Origin: Cystobacter fuscus DSM 2262 | GTDB taxonomy: Bacteria; Myxococcota; Myxococcia; Myxococcales; Myxococcaceae | NCBI RefSeq assembly: GCF_000335475.2 | Contig: NZ_ANAH02000026.1 | Coordinates: 80,829-144,828, forward strand | Length of the DNA: 64,000 nucleotides | Reading direction: 5' to 3' | Shown here: one piece after another, positions 1-8,416 of the stretch | Layout of the letters: every line of letters starts with the position of its first letter | Numbering within the stretch: the stretch's first letter is position 1 | The notes under the pieces: model-generated | Database searches by the model: none | What the model saw: only the letters and a program-made list of their open reading frames with translations | Told to the model about the DNA's origin: nothing | Position numbers and translations under genes: made by a program

Positions 1-71
1 AATCGCCGCCCAATCGTAATTCGCGAAGCACAGCTTCTGCGGTGTCCCCTCTGTCTGCTCGATGAACCGCG

Positions 72-194
72 TGGGTGGGCTGCTGGGGCCGGCGTGTGCC
101 TGAAGAGGGCTGCAGCGCCTGTCCACCCGCCCGGCGCACAGCCCTGGCGGCCCCCCCTCCGCTCCACCCCCCACCCTCTACACGGCCCCCAACG
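72..194 (+). repeat. Dispersed hairpin repeat, copy A
   Basis: About 120 bp that recurs in inverted orientation at 2003-2137, with an identical 46-base core (82-127 here, 2079-2124 there), and more weakly at 10762-10806. It can fold: AGGGCTG (106-112) pairs with CAGCCCT (139-145), and inside that GCGCC (115-119) pairs with GGCGC (133-137). It abuts the stop codon of the minus-strand kinase, so a terminator or REP-like role at the 3' end is plausible. The function is inferred; the repetition and the stem are seen directly. Confidence 0.75.
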
Positions 195-1370
195 TCAGAA
201 CGGAATTCCGTCGTCGTCCTGCGCGTCGTCCTGCGGCGATTCGGGCTCGGAAGGAGGAAAAGCGTTGAGGAAGTCGGGGTTGGCTACAAGCCAGTCGCGG
301 GCAGCATCCGTCAGGCGGTAGCCCCACAGGCGTCCTTCTTCATCCACGTTGTCTTCTAGAAAATGGCGGCGTTGCAGACCGATGAGCCCTATGTTGAAGG
401 TGCCGCGCTCGCGCTTCGGCATTCCATTGAGAATCTCGTGTTCACGGAAGACGTTGTTGGTTTCTTGGATTATCATCGCCATCACGTTCACTTCCGCTTG
501 ACTCAATCCTTCTACCGCATTGTGTCCTGCGGACCACTCGGCCCTACGCTGCTTCTTTAGCTGGCGCTGTACGTCCAGGAGCGCCTCAACGAGTTCATCC
601 ATCGACTGGAAGCGCTCATTTACTGCCACCGCCGTCATCTTTGCCACGAGGCTTTCCCAGATGCGCGGCACCTGGGGACGCTCCCTGGACACAGGGTGTT
701 TACCCGTCGTGATGAAGGCGACGGTCTGACCCAAACTGTACATGTCGGAGTGATGAGTGGCGCTGTGAGAACCCAGAGCTAGGACCTCGGGTGCCATGTA
801 CCCAGGGGTCCCCATAGCGCCCCGAGTTTTCGGCTCGCTCGACGTTCCCTGTGGCTTCCTCACGAATCCGAAATCACTCACGACCCAACGTTTGCCGATA
901 CGAAGAATATTATTCGGCGATACATCTCGATGAACCCGCCCGGCGATGTGGACTGCGGCCAAGCCCTGCGCGGCTTGAGCCACCGCTTCGATTCGCTCCT
1001 CGTCGCACAGTTCAGGTGCGAGCTTCGTCAGGTTTCCGTCCGCGAGGGGCATGGTGTACCAGCAGTCCCCGGCGTCGAGAATCTCAATGACGTTCTGGTG
1101 ACGCAGCTCTCGGAGCGTCGCGACCTCGCGTCTGAACCGCCGAAGTTCCTCGCCGGACTCGTTCGACACCTTCAACGCAACAAGCTCGCCGGAGCGTTTG
1201 TCGAGCGCCCTGAAGACCTCGGCGCAGCCCCCTCGCCCGAGAGAGTCGAGCTTCTTGAACGTCTCTTCCCAGCCGAAGTCCGGCTGAGGATCCGCACCGA
1301 GATGCTGCGAGGTCAGTGGAATGCTGGCGCTCTTAGATTGGCGGTCCATCAGGAGATCAATTGTCTGCAC
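195..1370 (-). CDS. Serine/threonine protein kinase (PrkC/PknB type)
   Basis: Eukaryotic-like Hanks kinase of 391 aa. The domain runs from about residue 38 to 270: glycine loop GRGGCAEVF, ATP-binding lysine in ALK (67), catalytic loop HRDVSPNN (HRD 147-149), DFG at 166-168 and APE at 193-195. All catalytic residues are intact. The C-terminal ~110 residues are not a recognised sensor: there is no transmembrane segment and no PASTA, and an acidic tail DDAQDDDG closes the protein, so it is probably cytosolic. A second Met 7 codons in (MDRQS) is an alternative start. It diverges from the phage-like gene at 1696, and its stop codon touches a dispersed hairpin repeat. The substrate is unknown. Confidence 0.9.
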   Translation of the reverse strand: MQTIDLLMDRQSKSASIPLTSQHLGADPQPDFGWEETFKKLDSLGRGGCAEVFRALDKRSGELVALKVSNESGEELRRFRREVATLRELRHQNVIEILDAGDCWYTMPLADGNLTKLAPELCDEERIEAVAQAAQGLAAVHIAGRVHRDVSPNNILRIGKRWVVSDFGFVRKPQGTSSEPKTRGAMGTPGYMAPEVLALGSHSATHHSDMYSLGQTVAFITTGKHPVSRERPQVPRIWESLVAKMTAVAVNERFQSMDELVEALLDVQRQLKKQRRAEWSAGHNAVEGLSQAEVNVMAMIIQETNNVFREHEILNGMPKRERGTFNIGLIGLQRRHFLEDNVDEEGRLWGYRLTDAARDWLVANPDFLNAFPPSEPESPQDDAQDDDGIPF

Positions 1371-1695
1371 CTACGGAAAGTCAAGAAACCGTTCGCGCTC
1401 CGTCTCAGCGGGCTTCAAGCGCACGACGAAAGCACGCAGCGCCTCGGGGAACGACAGTGACCTACTTCTACGGACCATCTCCCAACATGTGGTCAAACAT
1501 ACCCCCCCTCGGGGACGGGAACCTGTCACGACGGTGAACGGCGCGGTCTTAAAAGCGGTGCTTCGCCTCTTACGACTGGCATGCGCTGTTGCCTGCGAAC
1601 CACGCGCGGGAAGCGCACGCATTTACATTTAAGGGTTTGTCGGCGGTCGCACGCTCGCGTCGCTGACACAAACCCAAACAGAGGAAGCAAGCAAC
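1371..1695. other. Divergent intergenic region, kinase and phage-like gene
   Basis: 325 bp between two divergent starts, with no supportable gene. It is less GC-rich around 1615-1635 and holds the leader hairpin described separately at 1633-1685. Promoters for both flanking genes must lie here, but no convincing -35/-10 pair was identified. Confidence 0.5.
1633..1685 (+). promoter_or_regulatory. Leader stem-loop before the phage-like gene
   Basis: GGGTTTGT (1633-1640) is perfectly complementary to ACAAACCC (1678-1685), closing a 37-base GC-rich interior. The structure ends just before a GAGGAA ribosome binding site and the GTG start at 1696. In the 5' leader it could control translation or mark an early terminator. 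The stem is seen; the role is inferred. Confidence 0.45.
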
Positions 1696-2010
1696 GTGAA
1701 CAGCGCACTCAACAAGATCGCGACGGCTCCGGTTGCGGCCGACGGGCGCTACCCGAAGTTCGATCACTACCTGCTCGAGGTGCTCGTCAATCGCACGAAG
1801 GAGGGCTTCAAGGGGGACAGCTCTATCGCCGAGCTGCTCGTGCGCGAGTGCGAGCCGCTAAGCCAGGGCGAGACGGCCAGCCGTCCGGGCGAGACGGTCG
1901 ATTACGTGGAGAACCTCACCGACCAGAAGAAGGGCGGCGGCGGCCGGTTCAAGTCCTACCTGATGACGCCCGTGGGCGCGGAGGAGCACGAGTTCGCAAA
2001 TGCGTATAGG
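1696..2010 (+). pseudogene. Phage-like protein, 3' end lost
   Basis: Starts at GTG behind GAGGAA and reads about 100 normal-looking residues (MNSALNKIATAPVAADG... FDHYLLEVLVNRTKEGFKG ... FKSYLMTPVGAEEHEFANAY). The style resembles small phage replication or structural accessory proteins, though I cannot name the family. At about 2003 the reading frame runs into copy B of the dispersed repeat, and the remaining ~60 residues (to 2178) are Gly/Pro/Arg repeat-derived sequence. I therefore read it as a gene truncated at the repeat junction. The leader contains a strong hairpin. No other phage genes are nearby. Confidence 0.5.
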
Positions 2011-2137
2011 CGGGATGGGGGCCGTGTGGAGGGAGGGGGATGGAGCGGAGGGGGTCCGCCAGGGCTGTGCGTCGGGCCGGTGGACAGGCGCTGCAGCCCT
2101 CTTCAGGCACACGCCGGCCCCAGCGGTCCACCCAGCA
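2003..2137 (-). repeat. Dispersed hairpin repeat, copy B (inverted)
   Basis: Reverse-complement copy of the 72-194 repeat, with an uninterrupted 46-base match (2079-2124) and about 90% identity overall by eye. It truncates the phage-like gene on one side and faces the 3' end of the convergent HEAT-like lipoprotein gene on the other. The AGGGCTG/CAGCCCT stem is conserved. Confidence 0.75.
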
Positions 2138-2229
2138 GGGGGGGGCGGCAAGGAGCGTGGGATCATGAGGCAGCGTGACGGCTTGGGGCTCCACACCCTG
2201 CGCGCTGGGCGAGCCCCTGCGCTTTAGCC

Positions 2230-3351
2230 TCAGCGGCGCTGGGAACCCGCCCCACGCGCCTGTTCGAACCAGCGGCGCCAGGCCGCCGTGTCCGCGCCGA
2301 AGTCCTGCCCCGCCAGCTGCGCGAGCACCTTGCGCGCGGGCTCGTGGTCCATCCCCGAGCGCATGCCCGCCATCTCCACCAGCACCTCGCCCGCCTTGTC
2401 GAGGATCTGCCGCCGGTGGACGCTGCCCTCCACCTCCATGATGTGCACCAGCGTCCAGCCGGCCTTGTTGCGATCGGACGCCAGCGGGAACCAGAGCGCC
2501 TCGAGCACGGGCTCGAGCGGAACGAGGCCGGGCTTCTTCGAGCGCTCCACCGCCGTCCCGAGCCGGCGCAGCGCTTCGTTGCGCACCCCCTCGTTCGAGT
2601 CACGCACCGACGGCAGGAGGGCCTTCACCAGCTGCTCGGGCGAGGACAGGTACGTCAGCAGCATGAGCGCGTTCATGCGCTTGCCGCCGTCCTTGTCCTC
2701 ACGCAGCACGCGCACGAGCGCGTCCGCGCTGCGGGGCACCCCCTCGATGAACCGCTGCTCCAGGGGCGCGAGCTCGGGGTGCTCGAAGCCTCCGTAGCAC
2801 CCCAGGGGCGCGCGGCACGTGCCCAGGCCCCACTCGGGCACCGCGCCCTCGTTGCGCAGCTTCCAGAACGTCTTGAGGTAGTCCGACCAGGCCGCGAGCA
2901 GTCCCTCGGGATCGGCCACCTCCCCCGTCGGCTCGGGGTGGAAGCGCATGCGCCACTCGTCCCCGGTGTCCACCAGGTCCACCGTCACACCCATCGTGTG
3001 ATCCTGGTTCTGGCCCACCGACATCCGGATGAACGCGAAGGCTCCCAGGTCGGTGAGCCGCTTCTTGCTCTCGATGAGGTTGGCAACGAACTCCTTCTGC
3101 CGCGGCTCGTTCTTCGTGTCGAGCCGCGTGCCAGGCGCCGGCAACGTGAGCAGCCCGAGCAGCTTCTCCCTGGCAACCTTGCGCGAGCCGAAGACCTCCA
3201 CGCCCTGGAACACATAGATGGAGTCCTGCACCCGTGGCGCCTCCGCCTTCGCGGGCGCGGCGGGCTGCTGGGTGGTGGCGGGCGGCTCGGCCTGGCGGGT
3301 GGTGGTGATGCAGCCGGCGAGCAGGGCGAGGCCCATGACGAAACGTTTCAT
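2230..3351 (-). CDS. HEAT-repeat-like lipoprotein
   Basis: Predicted 373-aa exported lipoprotein. The start MKRFVMGLALLAGC gives a short signal peptide with an LLAGC lipobox, so the much longer upstream reading is rejected. A Thr/Pro/Ala linker (about 15-45) is followed by a domain of unknown fold. The last ~170 residues contain helical repeats of the HEAT/armadillo kind (ADALVRVLREDKDGGKRMNA, LLPSVRDSNEGVRNEALRRL). No catalytic motif is visible; such repeats usually bind proteins. A 72-base piece of a very similar gene lies at 9530-9601. Function unknown; envelope location is inferred from the lipobox. Confidence 0.75.
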   Translation of the reverse strand: MKRFVMGLALLAGCITTTRQAEPPATTQQPAAPAKAEAPRVQDSIYVFQGVEVFGSRKVAREKLLGLLTLPAPGTRLDTKNEPRQKEFVANLIESKKRLTDLGAFAFIRMSVGQNQDHTMGVTVDLVDTGDEWRMRFHPEPTGEVADPEGLLAAWSDYLKTFWKLRNEGAVPEWGLGTCRAPLGCYGGFEHPELAPLEQRFIEGVPRSADALVRVLREDKDGGKRMNALMLLTYLSSPEQLVKALLPSVRDSNEGVRNEALRRLGTAVERSKKPGLVPLEPVLEALWFPLASDRNKAGWTLVHIMEVEGSVHRRQILDKAGEVLVEMAGMRSGMDHEPARKVLAQLAGQDFGADTAAWRRWFEQARGAGSQRR

Positions 3352-3453
3352 GATGAGGAGGTCCCCCTTGGTGCCTGGGCGCGGGCACAGGCCTCGCGAC
3401 TGTAGTGGCACGTGCACGGGCTGGCGAGGCAAGGCCTTGGAACCTCCACGTCC

Positions 3454-3666
3454 ATGAGGCTCTCCCTGCACTCCGCTTCCAAGTTTCGCGTGTGGCCGCT
3501 CGTCGCGGCGCTGCTCTCCACCGGGGTGTCGGCCCCGGTGTACGCCTCCGAGCCGAAGAAGCCCACTCCCGCGCCCTCCCCTGCTCCGGCTCCTGCGCAG
3601 ACCTCGCCCGCCGTCCCCACCGCCCCGGAGGCGAAGCCCGAGGACGTAGGTACTGACCTTGGACTG
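3454..3666 (+). pseudogene. 5' fragment of an exported proline-rich protein
   Basis: Begins MRLSLHSASKFRVWPLVAAL, a clear signal peptide ending near VYASE, then a Pro/Ala/Lys linker (KKPTPAPSPAPAPAQ) and PEAKPEDV. The mature domain that should follow is missing: the frame continues into antisense of the Imm11-like gene that ends at 3672. I read it as the 5' stump of a gene cut where the toxin/immunity cassette begins. Frame, signal peptide and linker look genuine; what the intact protein did is not known. Confidence 0.5.
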
Positions 3667-3671
3667 GCGCC

Positions 3672-4235
3672 TCACACCTCGACGAAGCGCGTGCCGGTGA
3701 GGCCCTCCGCCTCCATGGCCTGCTTGAGGTCCTCGGAGATGATGAGGCCCAGGGAGAAGCCCCAGGTGCGGAAGATGCGCGCATCCCCCACCTTCAACGG
3801 GTCGATGCGCATGCCCGCGACGACCCGATACCTGCCCACCTTCTCAGGCTGACCATCCTCTGGCTTCCAGTACTGCACTTCCTCGCATCGGGTGTCGTCG
3901 ATGCAACGGAGGGTGCGCAGTGTGTTGAGGATGAAAAAGGGTCCCATGTGGCCCTCGATTCGTGCGGGTAGGAATTGCACCTCTTGGATGCCCAGGCGCT
4001 CGAAGAGCTGGACCATGCGACCATGGACCACGGGGGTGCCGAAGGCGTCCACGGTGAAGTCCAGCGTCAGCCCATCAGGATTCACGGGGAACCGGATGGT
4101 TCCCTGGGGCTCGAGCCATTGGCTCTTGGTGAACCGCCAGGGGTTGATTTTCTGACCCTGCTCATCGAGAGGATGGCGTAGGTGCCAGCGTCCCTCGATG
4201 CGCATGTCGTCCTCCAGCGCGAAGTACCTGAGCAT
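3672..4235 (-). CDS. Imm11-like immunity protein
   Basis: 187-aa soluble protein related to the Imm11/DUF1629-type immunity family of myxobacteria. It shares the central signature RTLRCIDDTRCEEVQYW followed by QPEKVGRYR with the product of 61648-62220 (RTVRCIDDSACAEVRLW, QPEKVGQYR), and both end in a GxRFxEV motif. It lies 16 bases downstream of an AHH nuclease toxin on the same strand, the standard toxin-then-antidote order, so it most likely neutralises that toxin. No signal peptide: it protects the producer's cytoplasm. The start MLRYFALEDD is the furthest upstream ATG; MRIEGRWHLR is a possible internal alternative. Confidence 0.8.
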   Translation of the reverse strand: MLRYFALEDDMRIEGRWHLRHPLDEQGQKINPWRFTKSQWLEPQGTIRFPVNPDGLTLDFTVDAFGTPVVHGRMVQLFERLGIQEVQFLPARIEGHMGPFFILNTLRTLRCIDDTRCEEVQYWKPEDGQPEKVGRYRVVAGMRIDPLKVGDARIFRTWGFSLGLIISEDLKQAMEAEGLTGTRFVEV

Positions 4236-4251
4236 GCTTTACTCTTCGTCC

Positions 4252-5544
4252 TCAGTCCGGAGACTTCGTCGCCAGCCGGTGAAGGAGTGAGCCCGCCGTG
4301 CATACCTCTTCAGCAACTTTCCGGAGCGCTTGTTGCAGCGCGCTCTTGCATTGAGAGGTGGTTCCACAGTCTTCAGTCGCAAGGCTGAGCCTCCTGAATA
4401 CCTCTTTATGGTACTCCTCTGGATGCGGACCTTTGTGGCCCTTGAGGTAGACGAGATTCTCCGCTGCGTCCAGGCTCATTCCCGCCAACGCGAAGAGATC
4501 TTCGAACCTGGGAGTCCAGGGCCCACCAGAGACCGTCGAGACTTCATTTTTGTTCGTGGCGAGGTGGTGCCAGTGATAGCCACCCTTGCCCTCGGAGCCG
4601 TCGGTGCAGGCACCGCCCACCGCGGCGGCCGCCGTGCCCGCCGCCACTCCCGTCACGACGATGGAGCCATCCGCCACCATCCGCACCGTCGTCGCGCCTT
4701 CCGTCGACATGCCTCCGGGCAACGCGAACCGGGGAGCACGCAGCAACGCCCCGAGTCCTCCTGTAGGCACCTCGGGTAGACCCCTGGCCACTCCCATGCT
4801 GGCCACCAGCATGAGCACTCGCAGCCCCGTGCCTCCCACCGCCTTGCCGAAGCGTTCCGATACCGCCTCCAGTTCCTGCACCGTTCTCGCCGCTTGTGCC
4901 TCCCGGTACAGTTGCACGCAGGCCCAGGCCACCCGGGAAAGTTCCAGGACCCCCACTGCCAGTGCCAACCGGAGCGTCAGTGTCGCCGCGAAGGCTTTGG
5001 TGAACAGCGGCTCGGGCAGCAGCCATGCCGAGAAGTACACCAATACCGAGAGTGCCACGCTGGAGAGGAAGATGGGTGAGCTGAATAGTTCCCGCGCGGC
5101 CTCACGCACGCCCGCGCCCATGTAGCGAGGAGAGAGCTTCAGGGCCAGGAAAAGGGGGCTCGTCTCCAGCGATTCGGGCAGGGGAAGCAGCGGCGGGCCG
5201 TACCGCGACACGAACTCCTCCCTCAGCCGTAGTTCCCACTCCGCTGGCCCCGGCTCCGTGGAGGTCCGCACGAGCCGGAACCGGCGTCCCTCCTTCCTCG
5301 GGAAGGATTCACGAAAGGCCGCGAGCACAGCCCGCCCATCCGCCACCCGTAGTTGCTCCAGTGCCGGGTCCAGTGCCACCGGCTCGAAATGGAGCTTCAG
5401 CGCGCCTTGGGGTAATACGCTCGTCCGCACCACCTTCGGTTGCACTGGAGTTCTCGAGGAAATTTCCTCCGGGGACGTGGCACACGAAATAGTCAGAGCG
5501 AGCCACAGGGCCACGACCGCGCGCTGCCAGGAGCGGGTTCTCAT
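4252..5544 (-). CDS. AHH-domain nuclease toxin, lipoprotein-like (Sit-like)
   Basis: 430-aa polymorphic toxin. The N-terminal hydrophobic stretch ends LALTISC, an acceptable lipobox, so surface lipidation is likely. The middle (about 130-290) is Ala/Leu-rich with several hydrophobic segments that may form membrane-active helices. The C-terminus carries an AHH nuclease domain of the HNH/endonuclease VII superfamily: WHHLATNKN with HH at 326-327, then GHKGPHPEEYH at about 369-379. The paralog at 60321 has the same ending (IHHICTNKN, GHKGPHPAEYH) but an unrelated N-terminal half. The downstream Imm11-like gene is the expected antidote. By analogy with SitA toxins of Myxococcus it may pass between kin by outer membrane exchange; that is inference. 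Confidence 0.85.
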   Translation of the reverse strand: MRTRSWQRAVVALWLALTISCATSPEEISSRTPVQPKVVRTSVLPQGALKLHFEPVALDPALEQLRVADGRAVLAAFRESFPRKEGRRFRLVRTSTEPGPAEWELRLREEFVSRYGPPLLPLPESLETSPLFLALKLSPRYMGAGVREAARELFSSPIFLSSVALSVLVYFSAWLLPEPLFTKAFAATLTLRLALAVGVLELSRVAWACVQLYREAQAARTVQELEAVSERFGKAVGGTGLRVLMLVASMGVARGLPEVPTGGLGALLRAPRFALPGGMSTEGATTVRMVADGSIVVTGVAAGTAAAAVGGACTDGSEGKGGYHWHHLATNKNEVSTVSGGPWTPRFEDLFALAGMSLDAAENLVYLKGHKGPHPEEYHKEVFRRLSLATEDCGTTSQCKSALQQALRKVAEEVCTAGSLLHRLATKSPD

Positions 5545-5863
5545 GCGCCGACATCATGCATGGCCCAGGGGCCTCAAGCGATCACGTGCCGAAGAGCCGT
5601 CTCCCGCGTCACCTGGACCCGGGAAGATACGTGGAGCAGGGGCTCGCCCGGCTCGTGGCCTGGTACCGGAGCCTCAAGGGCTGAGCCCGGTGGCAGAGGT
5701 GACCTCCTCCGCCGCCGGAGCGGCCTTGCCTACCAGCGGCCCTGGACGCGCTACCACGGGAGACACCGTCCACAACTGTTCCGGGAGCCATCGCCGCGAA
5801 CGGAGTTCACCCATCGGCGGCACGATCAAAGACACGTGCCAGGCAGGCCCTCGGCTCCAGCCC
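5545..5863. other. Intergenic stretch with a possible gene remnant
   Basis: 319 bp upstream of the AHH toxin and downstream of the WD40 gene. It must hold the toxin promoter, but I see no clear -35/-10. The only coding-like piece is a short plus-strand tail (see 5567-5684). Long frames here are GC-skew shadows. Confidence 0.4.
5567..5684 (+). pseudogene. Possible 3' stump of a lost gene
   Basis: One plus-strand frame reads ...PRHLDPGRYVEQGLARL then VAWYRSLKG and a TGA stop. This resembles the C-terminal helix of NAD-dependent sugar epimerases/dehydratases, where a GL..WYR ending is common. It has no start of its own and lies on the far side of the toxin/immunity cassette from the 5' stump at 3454, on the same strand. 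The call rests on about 38 residues only. Confidence 0.25.
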
Positions 5864-6820
5864 TCACGCATGCGCCTCGGCATGGCGCAGCAGCTCGTCC
5901 ACGGAGCCCACCAGCACCCGGTTGTCTCCTACGGCCGTGGCCACCACCGGTGCGCTCGTGGCCGCCGTGAGGAGCGTTACCTCGGGCCCTCCCTCTGGCA
6001 GAGTCAGGGAGGCGCTGATCTTGTCGTGCAGATGAGGGCGGAAGTGGAGCGCGCTCCAGCTCCGGCCGACGAGGCTGCCGTCGGGCAGGAACACCGCTTC
6101 GTGTTCCCACCAGGACGTCAGAAGGGGCGTCGGGCCCTGGCTGTTCTCGAGCACCACGAAGCCGGTTGCCCCGACTCCTCCGCTGCTGTCCCTCCACGGG
6201 TTTGGAGCGACCGCCAGGTGCCCGGCCGGGCTGAACGATACCGAGCCTGAGTAGTGCAGCGTTCCCACGAAACGTTGCTGCAGGAGGGTGCCCGTCGCCA
6301 CCTCCACCACGGCGAAGAAGGCGCCCTCCGTGGTATGCCCATCGACGTTGAGTGCCGCCAGGGTCCGACCGTCCGGAGCGAACGCCAGGGAGCAGTTGCC
6401 TTGGGTCTTGTCCTGAGACAGCAGCTCGACAGGGGTTGCACCCGGGGCGAGCACGACCACGCGGGTGCCAGCAGAAGTGCTCTTTGTTCCCAGCCCCACG
6501 GCGATGTGGCCGCCGTGTGCGGTCACTGCCAGGGCGATGACGGGCTGCTCCCACTGCACGCGCTGCACATCCGCTCCAGCGGGGAAGGCCCAGCGCCGGA
6601 GTGTCCCGTCCCGCCCGCCGATGAGCAGGTGCTCCCCCTCGGGCGTGAAGCACAGCGCCTCGACCGGGCCCACGTCGGCGCGAACCGCCAGTGGGGTCCC
6701 CTGCTGCGCGTTCCACAACCGGAGTCCGTCCATCCCCCCTGTCGCCAGGAGCGTGCCGTCCGCGCTCAAAGCAAGACAGCGAGCCTCGTGATGGTCCACC
6801 AGGTGCATGAAGTTCTTCAT
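5864..6820 (-). CDS. WD40-like beta-propeller protein
   Basis: About 318 aa of repeated WD40-type blades: CLALSADGTLLATGGMDGLR, ALCFTPEGEHLLIGGRDGTL and CSLAFAPDGRTLAAL carry the usual 'FSPDG..LA.G..DG.. W' pattern. No signal peptide, membrane segment or catalytic residues are visible, so it is probably a cytosolic binding scaffold. The start MKNFMHLVDHHEARCL is preferred (GGGAG upstream); an upstream Met (MARVALGARM) is possible. The BioY gene ends 73 bases upstream on the same strand, which may make a transcription unit. Confidence 0.75.
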   Translation of the reverse strand: MKNFMHLVDHHEARCLALSADGTLLATGGMDGLRLWNAQQGTPLAVRADVGPVEALCFTPEGEHLLIGGRDGTLRRWAFPAGADVQRVQWEQPVIALAVTAHGGHIAVGLGTKSTSAGTRVVVLAPGATPVELLSQDKTQGNCSLAFAPDGRTLAALNVDGHTTEGAFFAVVEVATGTLLQQRFVGTLHYSGSVSFSPAGHLAVAPNPWRDSSGGVGATGFVVLENSQGPTPLLTSWWEHEAVFLPDGSLVGRSWSALHFRPHLHDKISASLTLPEGGPEVTLLTAATSAPVVATAVGDNRVLVGSVDELLRHAEAHA

Positions 6821-6893
6821 CCGCGCTCCCAGAGCCACCCGCGCCATGGAGGGACGAAAAGTATACCGCGAGGTCGATGGGGCAGGCGCACCT

Positions 6894-7490
6894 TCATGGC
6901 TCGCGAGGCTGGATGAGCCTCCAGGCGAGGGGCATCCACAGGCCGGCGAGGGTTGCCTTGAGCAACCCACCGGGGAGGAAAGGCAGCAAGCCCTTGCGCA
7001 GGGCCGTGGCGAGGTCGAGCGGGGCCGCCACACAGAGCCAGGGCACGCCGATGGCCAGGATGACGAGCTGGCCAGCGAGGAAGAGCGGGACCGCCTTCCA
7101 TGCCACCCTGTCCAAGCCGTGCCGCGCCGCGAGGCCCACGAGGAAGGCCGCGGGGATGAAGCCCACCAGGTAGCCGCCGGTCGGCCCGAGCACCTGTGCC
7201 CAGCCGCTGGCCCCCTTGGAATAGAACGGCAGTCCCACCGCCCCGAGCAGGACGTAGGCGAGCTGCCCGGCCATGCCACGCACGGGCCCGAGCGCGGCGG
7301 CCATGAGGACGACCGCGAGCGTCTGGCCCGTGATCGGCACCGGGGAGCCCGGCACCTCGATGGCGACCTGCGCGAGCAACGCGGTGAACAGCGCGGCGCC
7401 AAGCACGAGCGCCCCATCATGGACGCGCGTGCGTGCGAAGACGTCGGCCAGGACGCGAGGCGGTGGAGAACCAGAGGGGCGTGGAGACAC
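6894..7490 (-). CDS. bioY: Biotin transporter BioY (ECF S component)
   Basis: 198-aa integral membrane protein with about six hydrophobic segments. The family signature VPITGQTLAVVL at the first loop, LGAVGLPFYSKG and LGPTGGYLVGF match BioY, the substrate-binding subunit of the biotin ECF transporter in the inner membrane. The start is a GTG. No energising EcfT/EcfA genes are adjacent; BioY can act alone or share modules encoded elsewhere. Confidence 0.9.
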   Translation of the reverse strand: MSPRPSGSPPPRVLADVFARTRVHDGALVLGAALFTALLAQVAIEVPGSPVPITGQTLAVVLMAAALGPVRGMAGQLAYVLLGAVGLPFYSKGASGWAQVLGPTGGYLVGFIPAAFLVGLAARHGLDRVAWKAVPLFLAGQLVILAIGVPWLCVAAPLDLATALRKGLLPFLPGGLLKATLAGLWMPLAWRLIQPREP

Positions 7491-7596
7491 GAACCGATGC
7501 TCAGCGAAGAGGAGCTCCGATGCAAGACGTCAGCGAGCCCGGGGAACGTGAGCCGCTCCAGGCCCTGCCTGTCGTTGGCATGCAGGGTTCGATCCT

Positions 7597-8250
7597 TCAG
7601 CCGGTCGATGGCTTGCCGGTGTAAACCGCCAGTTGAGCGTCGAAGGCTCGCTTGTAGGCGGGCCGCGCTTCGCCGCGGGCGACATGAGCGGCCAGGTTCG
7701 GGTATTCGTCCAGAATGCCCGATGATTTCAGCCTGAGCAGCACCGACACCATCATCAGGTCGCCCGCGCTGAACGCACCATCGAGCCAATCGGCATCGCC
7801 CAGACGATCGGAAAGTTGTTTCAACCGGTTTCGGACACGCTCCTCGACCAGAGGCAGGCGCTCCGCATGCCAGGGCTTGTCGCCCTCCAGCAGCCTGGCG
7901 GTTTCGAGTTCAAGGATCGGCGGCTCCACCGTGTTGAGCGCGGCAAACATCCAGGTGATCGCGCGCGCCCGCGCGTTGGCATCCTTCGGCAGCAGACCCG
8001 CATGGCGCTGGGCGATGTGGAACACGATCGCCCCTGTCTCGAACAGGGCGAGCTCGCCTTCCTCATAGGTCGGAATCTGGCCGAACGGATGAAGCGCCAG
8101 ATGCGCGGGTTCCTTCATCGCACGAAACGAAACAAGGCGAACCTGGTAGGGTTGGCCCACTTCCTCGAGCGCCCAGCGAACGCGCGTATCACGCGCCAGT
8201 CCCTTGCCGCCATCGGGTGAGCGTTCAAAGGCGGTAATGGTGATGGTCAT
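7597..8250 (-). CDS. Glutathione S-transferase family protein
   Basis: 217-aa soluble protein with an N-terminal thioredoxin fold (about 1-85) and an all-helical C-terminal domain. The cis-proline loop reads PFGQIPTYEEGE and the glutathione gamma-glutamyl contact is in FETGAIVFHI. The active-site region RDTRVRWALEEVG fits bacterial GSTs. A strong AAGGAGGAG ribosome site precedes the ATG. It probably conjugates or reduces electrophiles; the substrate is unknown. It is divergent from the secreted beta-helix gene at 8417. Confidence 0.88.
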   Translation of the reverse strand: MTITITAFERSPDGGKGLARDTRVRWALEEVGQPYQVRLVSFRAMKEPAHLALHPFGQIPTYEEGELALFETGAIVFHIAQRHAGLLPKDANARARAITWMFAALNTVEPPILELETARLLEGDKPWHAERLPLVEERVRNRLKQLSDRLGDADWLDGAFSAGDLMMVSVLLRLKSSGILDEYPNLAAHVARGEARPAYKRAFDAQLAVYTGKPSTG

Positions 8251-8416
8251 CGAGAGGCTCCTCCTTGGCGAGAATCATCGGCTGCGTGGTGTTGAAGCTC
8301 AAGACCCCCAAGAACCCCAGCGTGGCGTCAGGACGGGGTACAGCGAACCGTTACGTGACAAACATCGTAATCCTCATTACCTTGAGAAGACCTGAAGACA
8401 AGGGAGGGGCTCGAGG

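Noticed and set aside
2230..3675. A 481-codon reading of the HEAT lipoprotein gene
   Set aside because: The first ~108 codons are Arg/Gly-rich without pattern; the lipoprotein signal at MKRFVMGLALLAGC fixes the start at 3351.
5258..6250. Long plus-strand open frame across the toxin upstream region and WD40 gene
   Set aside because: Arg/Pro/Gly-rich translation with no fold pattern; antisense of supported genes in GC-rich DNA.
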